DNA of 60,000 nt from Diphasiastrum complanatum (lineage: Eukaryota > Streptophyta > Lycopodiopsida > Lycopodiales > Lycopodiaceae): contig CM055097.1 of NCBI GenBank assembly GCA_029204225.1, forward strand, positions 66,935,459 through 66,995,458, in the 5' to 3' direction. The position numbers were made by a program, and so were the translations under genes. The notes under the pieces were generated by a model. It was given only the letters and a program-made list of their open reading frames with translations, searched no databases and had not been told where the DNA came from. This document shows positions 21,092 to 32,045 of this stretch, piece after piece (within the stretch, counting starts at the first letter, position 1; each line of letters starts with the position of its first letter).

Positions 21092-21683
21092 GAGATTTCA
21101 ACTAGTTTAGTCTAGTTTAGTCATATTTTGGTAAATTGTCAATAAGAGGCCAAAACTCATTTTAGACTTAGAGATAAACTTTTTGACGTTATATTAGTTT
21201 AAAATATATTCAATAAACACTTTTTGAAAGTGAGGGAAAGTTGGTAGTCGAGTTTGAGAGAGATTCAAATTTGAACTTTGGGTACATTGAATCTAGACCC
21301 AAAAATAGTAGGGTTTACATTTTGGAGGGAAAGCCAAGTGGCCAAATAGGGTTTGGACACTCTATAAAAGGATGTAACTCGTGGAGAGACACATCTTCTC
21401 CCTTCTATCTCTCATTTCATCATTATACACGGTTCTCTTTGGGTTCTCATATTTTGCTATTTCTGGTTTCACACGTGTGAAATACAGTAGGGTACTATAA
21501 TTGTACGGACAACAAACATATTTTATGTTTTGGTTCATGTTTGATAAGTATCTCTTAGAGTTTGCATCTCATTTTGTATGTAGATGCTGATTTTTCTACA
21601 TTGGCAGGAGTGTTGGTTTGCTCCTTCTTGTAACCAAAGATTTGGGACATGGTTGGTTCTTGAATGATCTGGAATCCTTCACA
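21087..21683 (+). repeat. 3' LTR of block A composite copia (597 bp)
   Basis: Starts TGTGAGAGATTTC after an AGAGGGAG polypurine tract and ends CCTTCACA. It holds the palindrome TTTCACACGTGTGAAA at 21467-21482 and a TATAAAAGG core near 21364. It is followed by GATAG, but the matching target duplicate cannot be checked because the 5' LTR is truncated. Confidence 0.9.
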
Positions 21684-22590
21684 GATAGCCAATAATGGGC
21701 CATCGCATGGCGCACGTACCTTTTGACAAAATTTGCATGTGCCATGTGGCATCCTGTGATATGCTTTCCATGCACATGTAATGTCGACATATATAAAACC
21801 AATGCAAAATTCTGAAAAAAAAAATGAAATTTTGTTTTGCATTTGGTCATTATGCAGAAACCCAAAAATTTCAAAAGAAAAGTCATCTGAAAAAATTGAT
21901 AAAGTAAAAAAGTTTAAAAATATTGTAAAAAGATATTTCAAAGAGAATTCAAATATGGTCATTATGTGGGGGAAGGCTCAAGGGCCTCAAGCCTGTAGTC
22001 TTGCTAGGGCCCTGGCCTCAAACTAACGCCTTGAACATGGGCACTTCCACCCATGGCCCTTTTGCCTAGGGCCCTCCCAGGGCGGAAGGCCCTTAGACTA
22101 GGCCTTTAAAGCCCCACACAAGAATTTATCAAATCTCTATGATATGGTTGCAATAGAACCTTCTTTTTACATTATAATACTACATACTTTTTGGAACCAC
22201 TACTAGTGCCTATCGAAGCCCAACCGATCAATGCTTTAAAGATTGTTTATTTCTTATGAGAATATGTCAATGTTTTGTTCCAATTCTAGAAACAAGAAAA
22301 TTTAATCAATTCTTCAAATATCATGCATTTCTTATAGAAATATTTCAATGGGTTGTGCCGTTTGTAAAAACACAATTTTTTAAGGCAAACTTATCTTTCA
22401 ATGAAAATGTGACAATGACAAGTGATAACATAGTTCATTCGAGTTTTCAAGGCGGTATCCATGTCTATACCTAGATCCTCTATATAAAACTTTTTAGATT
22501 TTAAGTGATCTATGAAAGCGCGTTTCATTTGCTTTGAAACAAGTCTTGCATTATGGTGAATTTGGCATTTTGCATGTTAAATAAATTCAA
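21684..22590. repeat. duplicated flank of block A
   Basis: Non-LTR sequence almost the same as 50489-51289, with one deletion in block B after AAACCAATG. It includes a GC-rich palindromic patch (21972-22114). No protein homology is visible. Its presence after both LTRs shows that A and B are copies of one locus, not independent insertions. Confidence 0.85.
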
Positions 22591-22989
22591 AGAATCTACA
22601 TAAGTTTCACCCTACTTCTAGGTCTTGTTTTTATAATAAGTGTAAGTATTGAATGACATCTTCTACAGGGTATTTGGGTCAAGGTCTCTCATTTGTATAT
22701 TGTACCATTTTTTAAAATGGGTGGCTGTGGAAAACAAGCAGCAGATAAAACAAATCCACCTCAAGACAATTTACCTACAAAAGAATTGTTGGAAGAACCT
22801 CAAATTTCAAACCAGCATGAAACTATGATGAGAGAGAAAATTCAAGTTACACAAGACTTTTAATCTTACGCATGTTGCAAAATATGGAGAGAAATTATAA
22901 AGTCCTCAATCCAAGGATCCTATTCTAAGCATGCCAATCACAAGCAACACAAGTAAATAAATTTTCAAGATTCTGCCAAGAACAAGAAA
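22591..22989. other. spacer, no gene recognised
   Basis: Sequence right of the block A breakpoint. A short reading MGGCGKQAADKTNPPQDN (about 22718-22770) runs open for some 45 codons to a stop near 22863, but I recognise nothing in it. Confidence 0.35.
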
Positions 22990-23522
22990 TAGAGCATCAA
23001 TTCACTCCTGCATACACACCCGAATATAATGGTATCGCAGAAAGAAGAAACATGACACTAGTCGAAGGAGCCAGATGCATGATGGCACATGTTCGATTGT
23101 CGAGTCAATTTTGGGCTGAGGCAATAGCTGCAGTGGTACACCTGCAGAACAGATCAACAACGATAGCCTTGGAAAACAAAACATCATATGAAATGTGGAC
23201 AGGTAGAAAGCTTGATCTGTCATACGTGCGTGTATTCAGATGTGCAGCATACAAGCACATACCAAAGGAACAAAGAAACAAGCTCGATGAAAAGTCAGAG
23301 CAAACAGTCATGGTAGAATACTCGAACGGATCACAAGTTTACAGACTCTACAACCCAACCATGAAGAAAGTTGTGTCGAGTCGAGATGTGAAGTTCGATG
23401 AGTCCACATTCTCTGGATTAAAGAAAGAAAAGGGACATGAGATCTTCATACTACTGCCAATTCAAGAGAGAGATCAAGGGCAAACATCAAATCAAAATGT
23501 CGAGCCCCATATCCCAAAGTAG
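22990..23522 (+). pseudogene. copia integrase C-terminal half
   Basis: The reading starts IEHQFTPAYTPEYNGIAERRN, which includes the integrase catalytic Glu context (N-G-x-A-E-R). It continues through FWAEAIAAVVHLQNR, KTSYEMWTGRKLDLSYVRVF and VMVEYSNGSQVYRLYNP to SSRDVKFDE, the usual end of the integrase C-terminal region. The catalytic core with the two Asp residues is missing upstream. It is the first piece of a copia pol relic running to 25258. Confidence 0.9.
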
Positions 23523-23555
23523 TAAGAAGCCGAAGATCAACCCGAAGAAGAACAT

Positions 23556-24700
23556 TTGAGCAACGATGAATCGAACCCAGAAGGTCGACAAGACAACGAA
23601 GACCTTCAGAACGATACATTGACAACATTCAATGGAGTGAAGAAACAGAGTTCGAATACTACAGCTTCACTGAAGAGCCAACAACATATCAAGAAGCTAT
23701 CCAAAGTCCAGAAGGAGAATTTTGGAAATAGACGATGTCAAGAGGAAATCGAATCAATGAAGCAAAATGAGACATGGACACTAGAGCCACTGCCCAAAAA
23801 TAAAAAGATTGTCGACTGCAAATGGGTCTACAAAAGAAAAATCAAATCAGACGGCATTGTCGGACGATACAAAGCAAGGCTTGTCGCGAAAGGCTACACA
23901 CAAAGGTATGGCATCGATTACTTCGATACCTATTCACCAATGGTGAAAATGACAAGCATTCGACTGCTCCTTGTATATGCAACCCAATACAATCTGGAAG
24001 TTTACCAAATTGATGTGAAGACAGCCTTTCTCCATGGAGATCTAGAGGAAAAAAAATTTCATAAAGCAGCCTGAAGGATTCGAAGACCCCGACAATTAAC
24101 AATATATTTGTCATTTGCAACGATGCATTTATGGTCTGAAGCAGACATCACGATCTTGGTATAAGAATATCGATAGTCTTCTAAAATCTCTAAATTATAT
24201 TCCTACACAACCAAATTGTAATGTCTACGTAAAAAAAGTAAGAAAAAATTTTGTGATTCTGACTATATTTGTAGATGACTCTCTAATGATAGGTAACTCT
24301 TTGATGCTAATCAAGAAAACAAAGGGTCAAATTTTCAAAAGTTATGAAATTACAGATCTAGGAGAAGCAACAAAATGCCTTGGACTGGAGATCATAAGAA
24401 ATCGAATGAGAAGAGAAATGCACCTAAGTCAATCAGAGTATGTCGAGAAAGTGCAGAAGCAGTACTGAATGATGGATTGCAATGAAAATGCCACACCAAT
24501 GATAGCTGGAGCCAGACTAACGAAACATGATTGCCTGAATACAGATGAGGAAAGACAAAAAATGGAAGGTACCTACCAAAACCTGATCGTTAGTCTGATG
24601 TGCCTTACAATATGTACCAGACCCAATTTGGCCTTCTCTGTCTATGCTTTAAGCCAATTCTCTTCGAATCTTGACATGGCACATTGGCAAATGGCGAAGT
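23556..24700 (+). pseudogene. copia reverse transcriptase, frameshifted
   Basis: Reads MKQNETWTLEPLPKNKKIVD, KWVYKRKIKSDG, ARLVAKGYTQRYGIDYFDTY, VKMTSIRLLL and QIDVKTAFLHGDLEE, where the first catalytic Asp lies in DVKTAFLHG. A frameshift plus stop at about 24050-24110 precedes CIYGLKQTSRSWYKNID. The catalytic box is FVDDS (FVDD instead of YVDD), and the LGEATKCLGLEI box follows. TGA at 24466-24468 interrupts the thumb region. Inactive relic; in an active copy it would copy element RNA to cDNA. Confidence 0.92.
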
Positions 24701-24702
24701 GA

Positions 24703-25258
24703 ATTCTGCGATATCTAAAAGGTACCCAAAACATGGGATTAACCTACAAAGCAAATGAAGGCAAAGGATTCGAGCTGCAACACTACAGTGATGCAAGTTG
24801 GGCAAGCTGTAAAGACGACAGCAAGTCCATGGCAGGAGGATATTCGATAGTGTGCGGACTAGTAATCAGTTGGACATGCAAGAAGCAAACCTTGGTAGCT
24901 CAGTCCTCATGTGAAGCTGAATATGTCGCAGCTCCAAAGATGATGAACGAGGTAGTATGGTTGTAGATGATGTTGGAAGCAATTGGCATACCACAAAGAG
25001 AACCATGCACAATGATGATAGAATCTCAAAGTGTCATATATTTGTCCTAGGATCCTGTTTTCCATTCAAAAACAAAACATATATCTCTGAAATACCATCA
25101 TTTTCGAAACTTGATCTCGAAAGGAGAGCTCAAGGTTTAGTAAAAAAAATATGAAGACATGATTGCAGATTTGCTCATGAAGCCGCTCGACAAACCACTC
25201 TTCGCAAGGCAAAGAAAAACAATTGGATTGAATATACAAAGTTGCAAGGTTCAAGAGG
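24703..25258 (+). pseudogene. copia RNase H, broken
   Basis: Motifs: HYSDASWASCKDDSKS (catalytic Asp), GLVISWTCKKQTLVAQSSCEAEY (catalytic Glu), then frameshifted downstream parts: a degraded Q-S equivalent of CDNQSA near 25025 and a DLLMKPLDKPLFARQRKTIGL stretch to 25240. It ends at SCKVQEGV just before the LTR. Stops at 24700 (TGA) and 24964 (TAG) break the frame. Confidence 0.88.
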
Positions 25259-25261
25259 GAG

Positions 25262-25650
25262 TGTCAGAAATTGTGAACTCTTGCAACTTGGCACGAAGTT
25301 GACGAAACAAAACAAAGCAAAGAACGACCGGGTGACGAAACAAAATGAAACGAAACAAAGCGAAGGACGACCGGGTGACGAAACAAATTTGAAAAAGACA
25401 CAAAATGAAGGAAAACCATTTGCACTGCCAACTGGCAGCTCGACCAGCGTGGTGTATTGTACTTCACGCTCAACTGAAAGAGACAGTGATAATAGAGAAT
25501 AACTAACTATTTGATTAGCATTAACTTGTCTTGTAATTCTCTTATTAACTATCTTGTAAACTCCACACAGTGGAGATAAATACGCATTTTTAATTAACAC
25601 GAAATAGAGAAGAGTAGAGTGAGATAGAAGAGAGTAGAGTTGTGCATGAA
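25262..25650 (+). repeat. copia 3' LTR, right end approximate
   Basis: Starts TGTCAGAAATTGTG right after the purine run TTCAAGAGGGAG and the pol end. It carries a 43-bp-spaced direct repeat (core ACGACCGGGTGACG at 25324 and 25367) in U3 and a TATA-like GATAAATA at 25575-25582. The 3' end is not fixed because no partner LTR is in the window. Confidence 0.7.
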
Positions 25651-26662
25651 AGTTTGCTGCCAACAAGCAGAACACAGCAACTGATGTGATCGTTAGGCCA
25701 CCAACAAGCGAGACATTGAACAACTCACTGAAAAACGTAAAAACAGAAAATGATGCCATGTGTCATATGACTAGAAAACTAGATTTTGGCCTTTTTAGCC
25801 ACTAGAACTTGAATTAAATCATATTGTTCTCTTCTCCACCTCATCATTCGAGTCGTCCACTTTTCTACCGCAAGAGTGCTTTCTAATTTTCTCCCCCCCT
25901 TAAATCTTCAAACCAGATATCAACTATAATCCTAAAAGGATTTCTGTAATATCAAAATATCCTATCGTTTCTGATTCTTAAAATAGGTCCGTCATCTATT
26001 CTCATAACAGATTCCTCCTAGAATCTTACGATAAATGTTTCTCATTGATAACTCTTTTTTCTTCCACTTTGCTCCCTTTTTAAGCGGAAATGACATGAGT
26101 TTCCAAGGGGTGTAATCCATCTACATTTGTCCTGGGTGGGAAAAGTTTTAAAGATGAGAAAATGAGTTTTTTGAAGATTTTAGTAAGGAAAACGGCTTAG
26201 AAAAAGCTTCATTAACCATTTCTGTGACATCATCCAAGGTCAACGGGTAATTAAAATTACCTTCCAAAGAATCACAAGAAATTGGGTAAATAAATGTGTT
26301 TAAGAAATTCATCAATATATCTTTTACAAAGAAATAGCTTACCGGGTTTCCAGTTTTGTAGATTTGAGATATCCAAAAAAGAGAGACCATGACCAATATC
26401 TCAAATTTTCGACAAAACACCCGTTTTATGATCAAAAGTATTTGGCATCACTAAGATTTACGGCCTTACTACGGTCAACTGATCCAGTTAGTTTCAAATC
26501 TTCATTTTGGAATCGCTTGCATCCCATACCATAGGTTCTTCCTCCATGAAGGCCCTCCACTTCTTGATCGTAGTGTCAGAAAATTTATTTAAACTATATG
26601 AAGTTCTCGGGAATTATTAATAAATTCCAACTTCATAAAACAATTTCCACTCATAATTTCTT
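25651..26662. other. spacer, no gene recognised
   Basis: No recognised domain on either strand. A 95-codon minus-strand open stretch (26148-26435) has no family resemblance, and I leave it uncalled. Confidence 0.35.
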
Positions 26663-27348
26663 TTGCCCCTCTTCGTAATCTCTATGGTCACTGAAGAGAT
26701 TGAAGTATTCCTAGTGACAGATTTAGAAATGAGAAAGAACGAGTCGGTTGTTCTAATAACACATTGCGGTGGCACATCCCAACTTCAAGGACATCCAGAA
26801 ACAAACTTTTTGTTCCATTTCAGTCTTTCCACCTTAGGCTTTTGTGTCATTTGACCATGTTTGTTTTCAAAAAAAAAATGACATCTTGGTCAAAAAAAAA
26901 TTCCAAGAATCTCTGGACAGAACTGTCCAATTCTCGGTTGCCCATTGCAGTTAATAAACCGAATATACATTTCGTCAACTGTGAAAAAAACTTTACAAAA
27001 TTCCTCCAAGAATTCGGCCTAGCCACAATTCTATGGGTTGCATCCTCTAGCACGAGGAGGTTGTACCCAAAGCAAAAAAACGACGAAATTCATTTTTTTT
27101 ATTCTGGGACGTTGTGCAAGCTAAAGTAGCTCAATCAACGATTTATCCAGACATCAACAACTTCGGGGCTTTTAAACAACGGAAAAAATTTCCGGTTAGC
27201 CCAAGTTGTTTTGTATTAATGGCCTATAATTGTCTGAAATGATTTTGCATTTGGTTGATTCAGTACTTATAGCTTTTATCCAGTTCCATAACAATCTTAC
27301 CGAAGGTTGGCATGTTATAAATTCAAGAGGTCCATCACTTTTAGATGA
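26663..27348 (+). other. open stretch upstream of H3-like fragment
   Basis: A 121-codon open stretch (26764-27129) lies in the same frame as the H3-like fragment that follows at 27349, with several stops between. It includes KPNIHFVNCEKNFTKFLQEF. I recognise no domain. It may be the N-terminal part of the same decayed gene. The interval 27130-27348 has no convincing histone N-terminal half in any frame. Confidence 0.3.
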
Positions 27349-27561
27349 TGTCGGATAACTAAAAATGATCTCGAACAGCTTGTTAGATTCACACCCTCTG
27401 CTCTCCAGTGCCTTCAAGAAGCTGCTGAGGACTATATGAGCGTTTCTTTTGAAGATTCATTTTTGCTTGCTATTCATTCCAAGAGAGTCACCATAATGCC
27501 TAAGGACTTTCAGTTACTGATGAGAATGAGGGAGAGATTTTGCAAGTTACACATATCTTAG
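27349..27561 (+). pseudogene. histone H3-like histone-fold fragment
   Basis: 70 open codons ending in TAG. They read [31 protein letters not shown] and [17 protein letters not shown]. This lines up without gaps with the histone H3 C-terminal fold: alpha2 (LQEAAEAYL), FED loop, [13 protein letters not shown] and QLARRIRGE. Canonical H3 has MPKD here, as in this copy, whereas plant CENH3 usually differs. The N-terminal tail, alpha-N and alpha1 are not recognisable upstream. The frame could continue past the TAG into a basic stretch (MAKQPRSRQPPRE). It lies in repeat DNA, not in a histone cluster, so I call it a pseudogene or a captured fragment. Chromatin binding is unproven. Confidence 0.75.
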
Positions 27562-28562
27562 TCTGTTGCTCCCGGACCTATTCCTCTAGATAGGACTGAC
27601 CTTCCTACCATGGCCAAGCAACCTAGAAGCAGGCAGCCCCCAAGAGAGCTCCGAAGAAAGTAAGGAGGGTAGATACCACCGACTCTGCGAAGCCTAACCC
27701 AGATACAATTGTAGATAATGTTGTAAATATAGCTACATCGATTTTGGATACCCCTGTAATTCCTGTAGATACTACACATCCACCTCTTCTTGCTCCTTCA
27801 TCTTTATACATATATAAATTCTGATGATTATCTAAAATTTGAGAAGGACATAGCCGATGTTGTAGATAGAATTGGTACTCTAGAGGAACTTGATTTTAGT
27901 ATAATTTATTATAGAGTTCCTGATTGTTTGGATCTCAAAGACAGAAGGGCTTCTATCAGTGATCATGTGATAGAGTCTGGGCTTACACTCTTGCAATATG
28001 ACATTGCAAGATATTCGTCCAATGAGTTGTTGGTGCTGAGTAACTTTTTGCTTCAAGCCTTGAAGGAGAATAATGACACATTGTCATAGTGCCTGACTAG
28101 TGGATTCACACCAGCAACAAAGTATCTGCTCATCCCTTATCATACCAAATAAGATATATTAAATGCTTCTTGTTGTTTTATGCTTTAACATTGGCATTGT
28201 CAATGGAAATAGTTCTTAGAATTGCAATTAAAAAAATTTCAATCTTATTTTGTAGTGACCATTGGAGTTTAAACCTGGTCTCTATTAAGAGATCTGTAGA
28301 TAATATTGTTAAAGGTTTTTGTGTCAAGATGAACTCGGCTAGCAATACGCATAAGGATGTAGATATATACTTGCCATATTTAAGTAAATATATTCCAACA
28401 GATGTTCCCCATTTCATGGACTGGCAGATCGTTAGTTTGGAGGTAAGTTCTGTCTTTCTTAACAACATTTTGAAATCAGAAACAACCACTGCTATGGACA
28501 CAGATGGAGCTGTTGCTACAAAATCAACAAAGCCAGGCTCTGCTTCAACTTCACAGAAGTAG
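27562..28562 (+). pseudogene. unrecognised decayed coding region after H3-like fold
   Basis: A basic stretch (MAKQPRSRQPPRE) shifts frame into KKVRRVDTTDSAKPNPDT. Open segments at 27790-28089 (DDYLKFEKDIADVVDRIGTL, RRASISDHVIESGLTLLQYD) and 28170-28562 (DVDIYLPYLSKYIPTDVPHF, ending in a Thr/Ser/Lys-rich stretch) follow. Stops and shifts are few and the segments run in order, so this looks like one gene in early decay. I recognise no family. Confidence 0.45.
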
Positions 28563-29510
28563 AAGAGCTCAAACGACACAAATGAAACATAGTCTGACAA
28601 TTCAGACAAGGCTCGAGCAGCTGTAGAGGGCGACACTGGGACAACTGATGAAGATGATGATGAACTTGACAAACAGCCCCAGTGGTTCACCTCCATGACA
28701 TCCAGAGCCAAAAATCTTGTCGCTGAAATATATGAATATGACAAGTATAATCAGAAGAACACCATGGGGTTGATAAATGCAAAGACAAAGCTCCAAGACT
28801 CCCTCAAAGAGTCTTTCAAGAAGATTGACTCGCTCGAATCAGAGAACACCAAGCTGGTTGAACGAAATCGTTCCCAAACAACTTCACACCACAACCAAGG
28901 AAGTAGATTCTTTGAAGGAGATCAATAAGGCAATTGAGGCCAAGTCTGTTAATTATCAAACTAGTATCAATTCATTAAAACAATAGCTGCTGACAGCAAA
29001 TAAAGACAATGTACCTCTCTAGAAACTTTTGCAGGAGGGACGAGCGACAAGAATAAAGGCCGAAACAATGCTTGCTTTGTGTAGTAATGTCGGTACGGTA
29101 ACAATAGACCTTTCAAAGCTAAACCAGGCTCAAGGCCATATGCTAGATAATTGTCGAGTCGAGTTCCTGCAACCGCTCAAAGATGAGAAGGCGCTACTCG
29201 AAGAAGAGTTGGCGGAGCTGAAGGAGCTCTTTATCGAAGCCATCCAGATATGCAGCGGGCCCGACTCCCATGACGAATATTCATAGGCCCTGCTAAAGAT
29301 CGACGATTTGACACAACAACTCAAGTTCATTTCCGTCTGTTTGAAAGTTGTTAATCACCCTGAGTACTTGGAAGTAGTCGCAACAATTGACAAACTCAAA
29401 AAGGAGCTGTCAAATCTTAAGTTAGCTACTGAATTACAAATTCAAGACATGGCCACAACAGCTACTCAAACAAAGCGACAATGTTGAAACCAATTAAAGG
29501 TATGTGCTGA
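28563..29510 (+). pseudogene. coiled-coil coding relic
   Basis: Open pieces (28695-28928, 28777-28986, 29029-29286 and following codons) rich in Leu, Glu and Lys with heptad-like spacing: LQDSLKESFKKIDSLESENT, FLQPLKDEKALLEEELAELK, ATIDKLKKELSNLKLATELQ. An acidic preface (Asp/Glu runs near 28620-28670) comes first. Three frames and several stops are used. It resembles in style the region at 57254-57860, which suggests a repeated, possibly transposon-borne coiled-coil gene. Function unknown. Confidence 0.5.
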
Positions 29511-30376
29511 AAGGTTCAATACATTTGCTGATCAATTTTGGAAGTGGTGTCCACAAGCATTTACCATTAAATTACAATGGCATGTGGATCATATGATGCT
29601 ACTAGGTGCAGTAGGCATCGCCTTCGACGAATAGGAGACACCATGGAAAAAGGATGACTTTCTCTGATTATGGGCCCAGTTATCTATCGAGCATAAAGGA
29701 TGTCTCTGCTGGGGCATAAGCCAAGGAAAATTCCAAGTTGAGCCTTTCGGATTAGCAAAGTTGTACATAGGATGTTCTACCATGTATGCTTTAGAGTATA
29801 CACATATTAAAGAATATCACTTTTTGCATAATGAAGACAATAAGTGACAATTTTGGAAGCAAAAGTCTTAGTTTCAGCTGTATAAACCACAAGACGTTGT
29901 GGATATGGGCACTTTTGATGATGCAGGTCTGCTCATCAATATAAATATGGCGTGCCCAAAATGTTTTAGTCTTTATGCTAATTGGGACCAAAATCTTGCT
30001 GATTATTTTGTGGAGATTCGACACAATCTACAAGATCGAAAAAGTCAATTCGCTACAAGAACTTCTGTACATATTCGTTCTGGCAGTTTGGCACGTTTGT
30101 AGCAAAGACTTTGTTTTTCGTACATAATTTTTATGTTAAAAGTTCTTTCATAAAATTTTCAACTCGATTTTGTAAAGAAATCACCTACGAAATGATTCAG
30201 ATGAAGATGAAAAGTTAACTCAAGAGCTATTCGATGGAACATTGCTTCCTGTTGAAGAATTCGGCAACCTACTAGTTGGCCGATATACACAATCAAAAGA
30301 AATGTTGATGTTGTATGAGGCTCAACAGAATTTGGAGTTAGCCCGCAGATTACATGAAGAATTGAATGCATCATGA
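29511..30376 (+). pseudogene. end of the decayed coding region
   Basis: Readable pieces are FADQFWKWCPQAFTIKLQWH (29525 onward), KLYIGCSTMYALEYTHIKEY (29760 onward) and a final acidic/helical part from about 30187 (NDSDEDEKLTQELFDGTLLP, then YEAQQNLELARRLHEELNAS and TGA at 30374-30376). Frames change and stops occur. The end lies about 315 bases before an LTR-like start with a purine run, as expected for the last gene of a retroelement. I recognise no enzyme. Confidence 0.4.
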
Positions 30377-30691
30377 ATATTCATTATTGCCTATATAATG
30401 GTGAATGTTTCTATGTGATACTAAATTTTGATCTTTGAAGTTTTGAAATTCGATTTCTATTCTAATCAATATTTCAAAGATCAACTCAAATCAACCTACT
30501 CAATTCAAGAAACAACAAGTCATATATTCTACAAAACAGAAGAAATATCTCAAATGAAGTATATAAAGGAAGGAACATATGAAAAAATCCTTTGGCCTTA
30601 ACGAATATATGAAGACCAAAATGAATCGTGAATGATCCTCGAAATGAAGCTAATATGTTCACGAGGATGTTCACATTTGAGGAAGGGGATA
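30377..30691. other. spacer with probable polypurine tract
   Basis: AT-rich with no gene. It ends in the purine run GAGGAAGGGGA (30679-30689) next to an LTR-like TG start. Confidence 0.4.
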
Positions 30692-31752
30692 TGTGATGCT
30701 AATAAATATCAACCTAATTATGGCATGATATACTCAAATATGAAGATATGAGCTGGATAAATATAAATCATGAAGAGGCCTATATCATTTTCGAGAATAT
30801 AGCTCCTAAAGACTTGTCTTGTATCTAAGAACAAGACCTCCAGAAGTGAAAATGCTGCCTTGAATAACCTTTATTAGGTCATCAACGCAAAATGACTAAA
30901 TATGAATCGACATATTAACCTAGAGTAATCTAAATTCTTAGCTAACTATACCTCTCACGGTATAATTGAACATACATTCAACCTAATTATTAACTAGACC
31001 TCTTCACGGGAGCGACGCACCTGTAGTCTTTAGAGGTGTGTTTGTTCGCTTCGTAGAACATATATTGAACACACGCTTCAGTCTCGATCATTGAGAGAAA
31101 GAATTTATGTATTTGTGAGAGATTGAAGAAGTGAATAGAGTGTTGAGAATTATTCTCTCTTATATCTGTTCTTTGCACTGTTGAGTGTGAGTGATCTTGA
31201 GTCTACTAGCAATCTCTACTGCATTACATGAATTACTCTCTGGTCAGACAGACGCTTTAGCGCATTATAGTCAATTGTTGTATATCCATAAATATGTTCT
31301 AAAGAACTGTCTTAAAACTATCTTATTCGTCTATCGCGAACACTTTGTATTCGACACTTGAATAACATCGACATTTGATACAGCCTAGTTCGATTATTGA
31401 TAGAACTGTAAGTATACATTTGAGATGACAGTCCATGTCTGAGGAATGAGTCATTGATTTGTGTTCTTGTTTGTAACAAACATAAGTTTCTAACATACTC
31501 TAAAACTATTCGTGTTTTTTAACCACATAAATTGGACTCAAGTTGTTGAGGACTTCTATCTAGGACCGAACAGTTCACGAATATGATTAACTAATTACCT
31601 GTTCATACATGGATACATCAAATATTTGCCAACAACTTAATCAGCCAAAGTGTAGTACTATCGTACTACTTTGATAACATCTCACCTGTAGAATGCATTT
31701 CATTTGATTTGATAGAGGCAAGACTGTTGTTCTGGAATTATTAACACTACAC
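30692..31752 (+). repeat. LTR-like sequence after coiled-coil region
   Basis: Starts TGTGATGCTAATAAATATC after a purine run and may end near TAACACTACACA at about 31752. No second copy is in the window, so both edges are inferred only from the purine run and TG/CA ends. No gene is visible inside. Confidence 0.4.
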
Positions 31753-32045
31753 ACCCCCAACACAAGTAATACTGGTTACTTTATAATGTCTGTTGACAAC
31801 CATAATAACACACGAATCCACTTCATTCAAAAGAAATCATAAATGTACCAAATACTTAACTTTCACACGCTATCCTCTTGGGGTTCGACATTGATTACTA
31901 CAAAATCTATATTATCTTTGTTGGTGTAGTACGACAATTTTTGATCCAAGTATTGAAGAAATTTTTGATCCAACTATTGAAAAAAATTTCAATCCATGTA
32001 TCAAAAATAGCTCCAAGATTGAAAATCAGCAAATCGACACCTACT

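Noticed and set aside
21555-21962. 135- and 96-codon minus-strand open stretches
   Set aside because: They run through the LTR end and duplicated flank, use overlapping frames and have no family resemblance.
25175-25759. 194-codon minus-strand open stretch
   Set aside because: It lies across a plus-strand RNase H end and LTR. Composition is Phe/Ser/Leu-rich low complexity with no family resemblance, so I treat it as a chance open frame.
26148-26435. 95-codon minus-strand open stretch
   Set aside because: No domain, no codon-level pattern and AT-rich surroundings; cannot be supported as a gene.
27349-27561. A functional CENH3 gene
   Set aside because: No N-terminal tail, alpha-N or alpha1 is seen. 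The loop text is closer to canonical H3 than to plant CENH3, and the surroundings are decayed.
28178-28744. 188-codon minus-strand open stretch
   Set aside because: It overlaps the plus-strand decayed coding region, which has clearer protein-like text. The Ser-rich run is the complement of an acidic Asp stretch.
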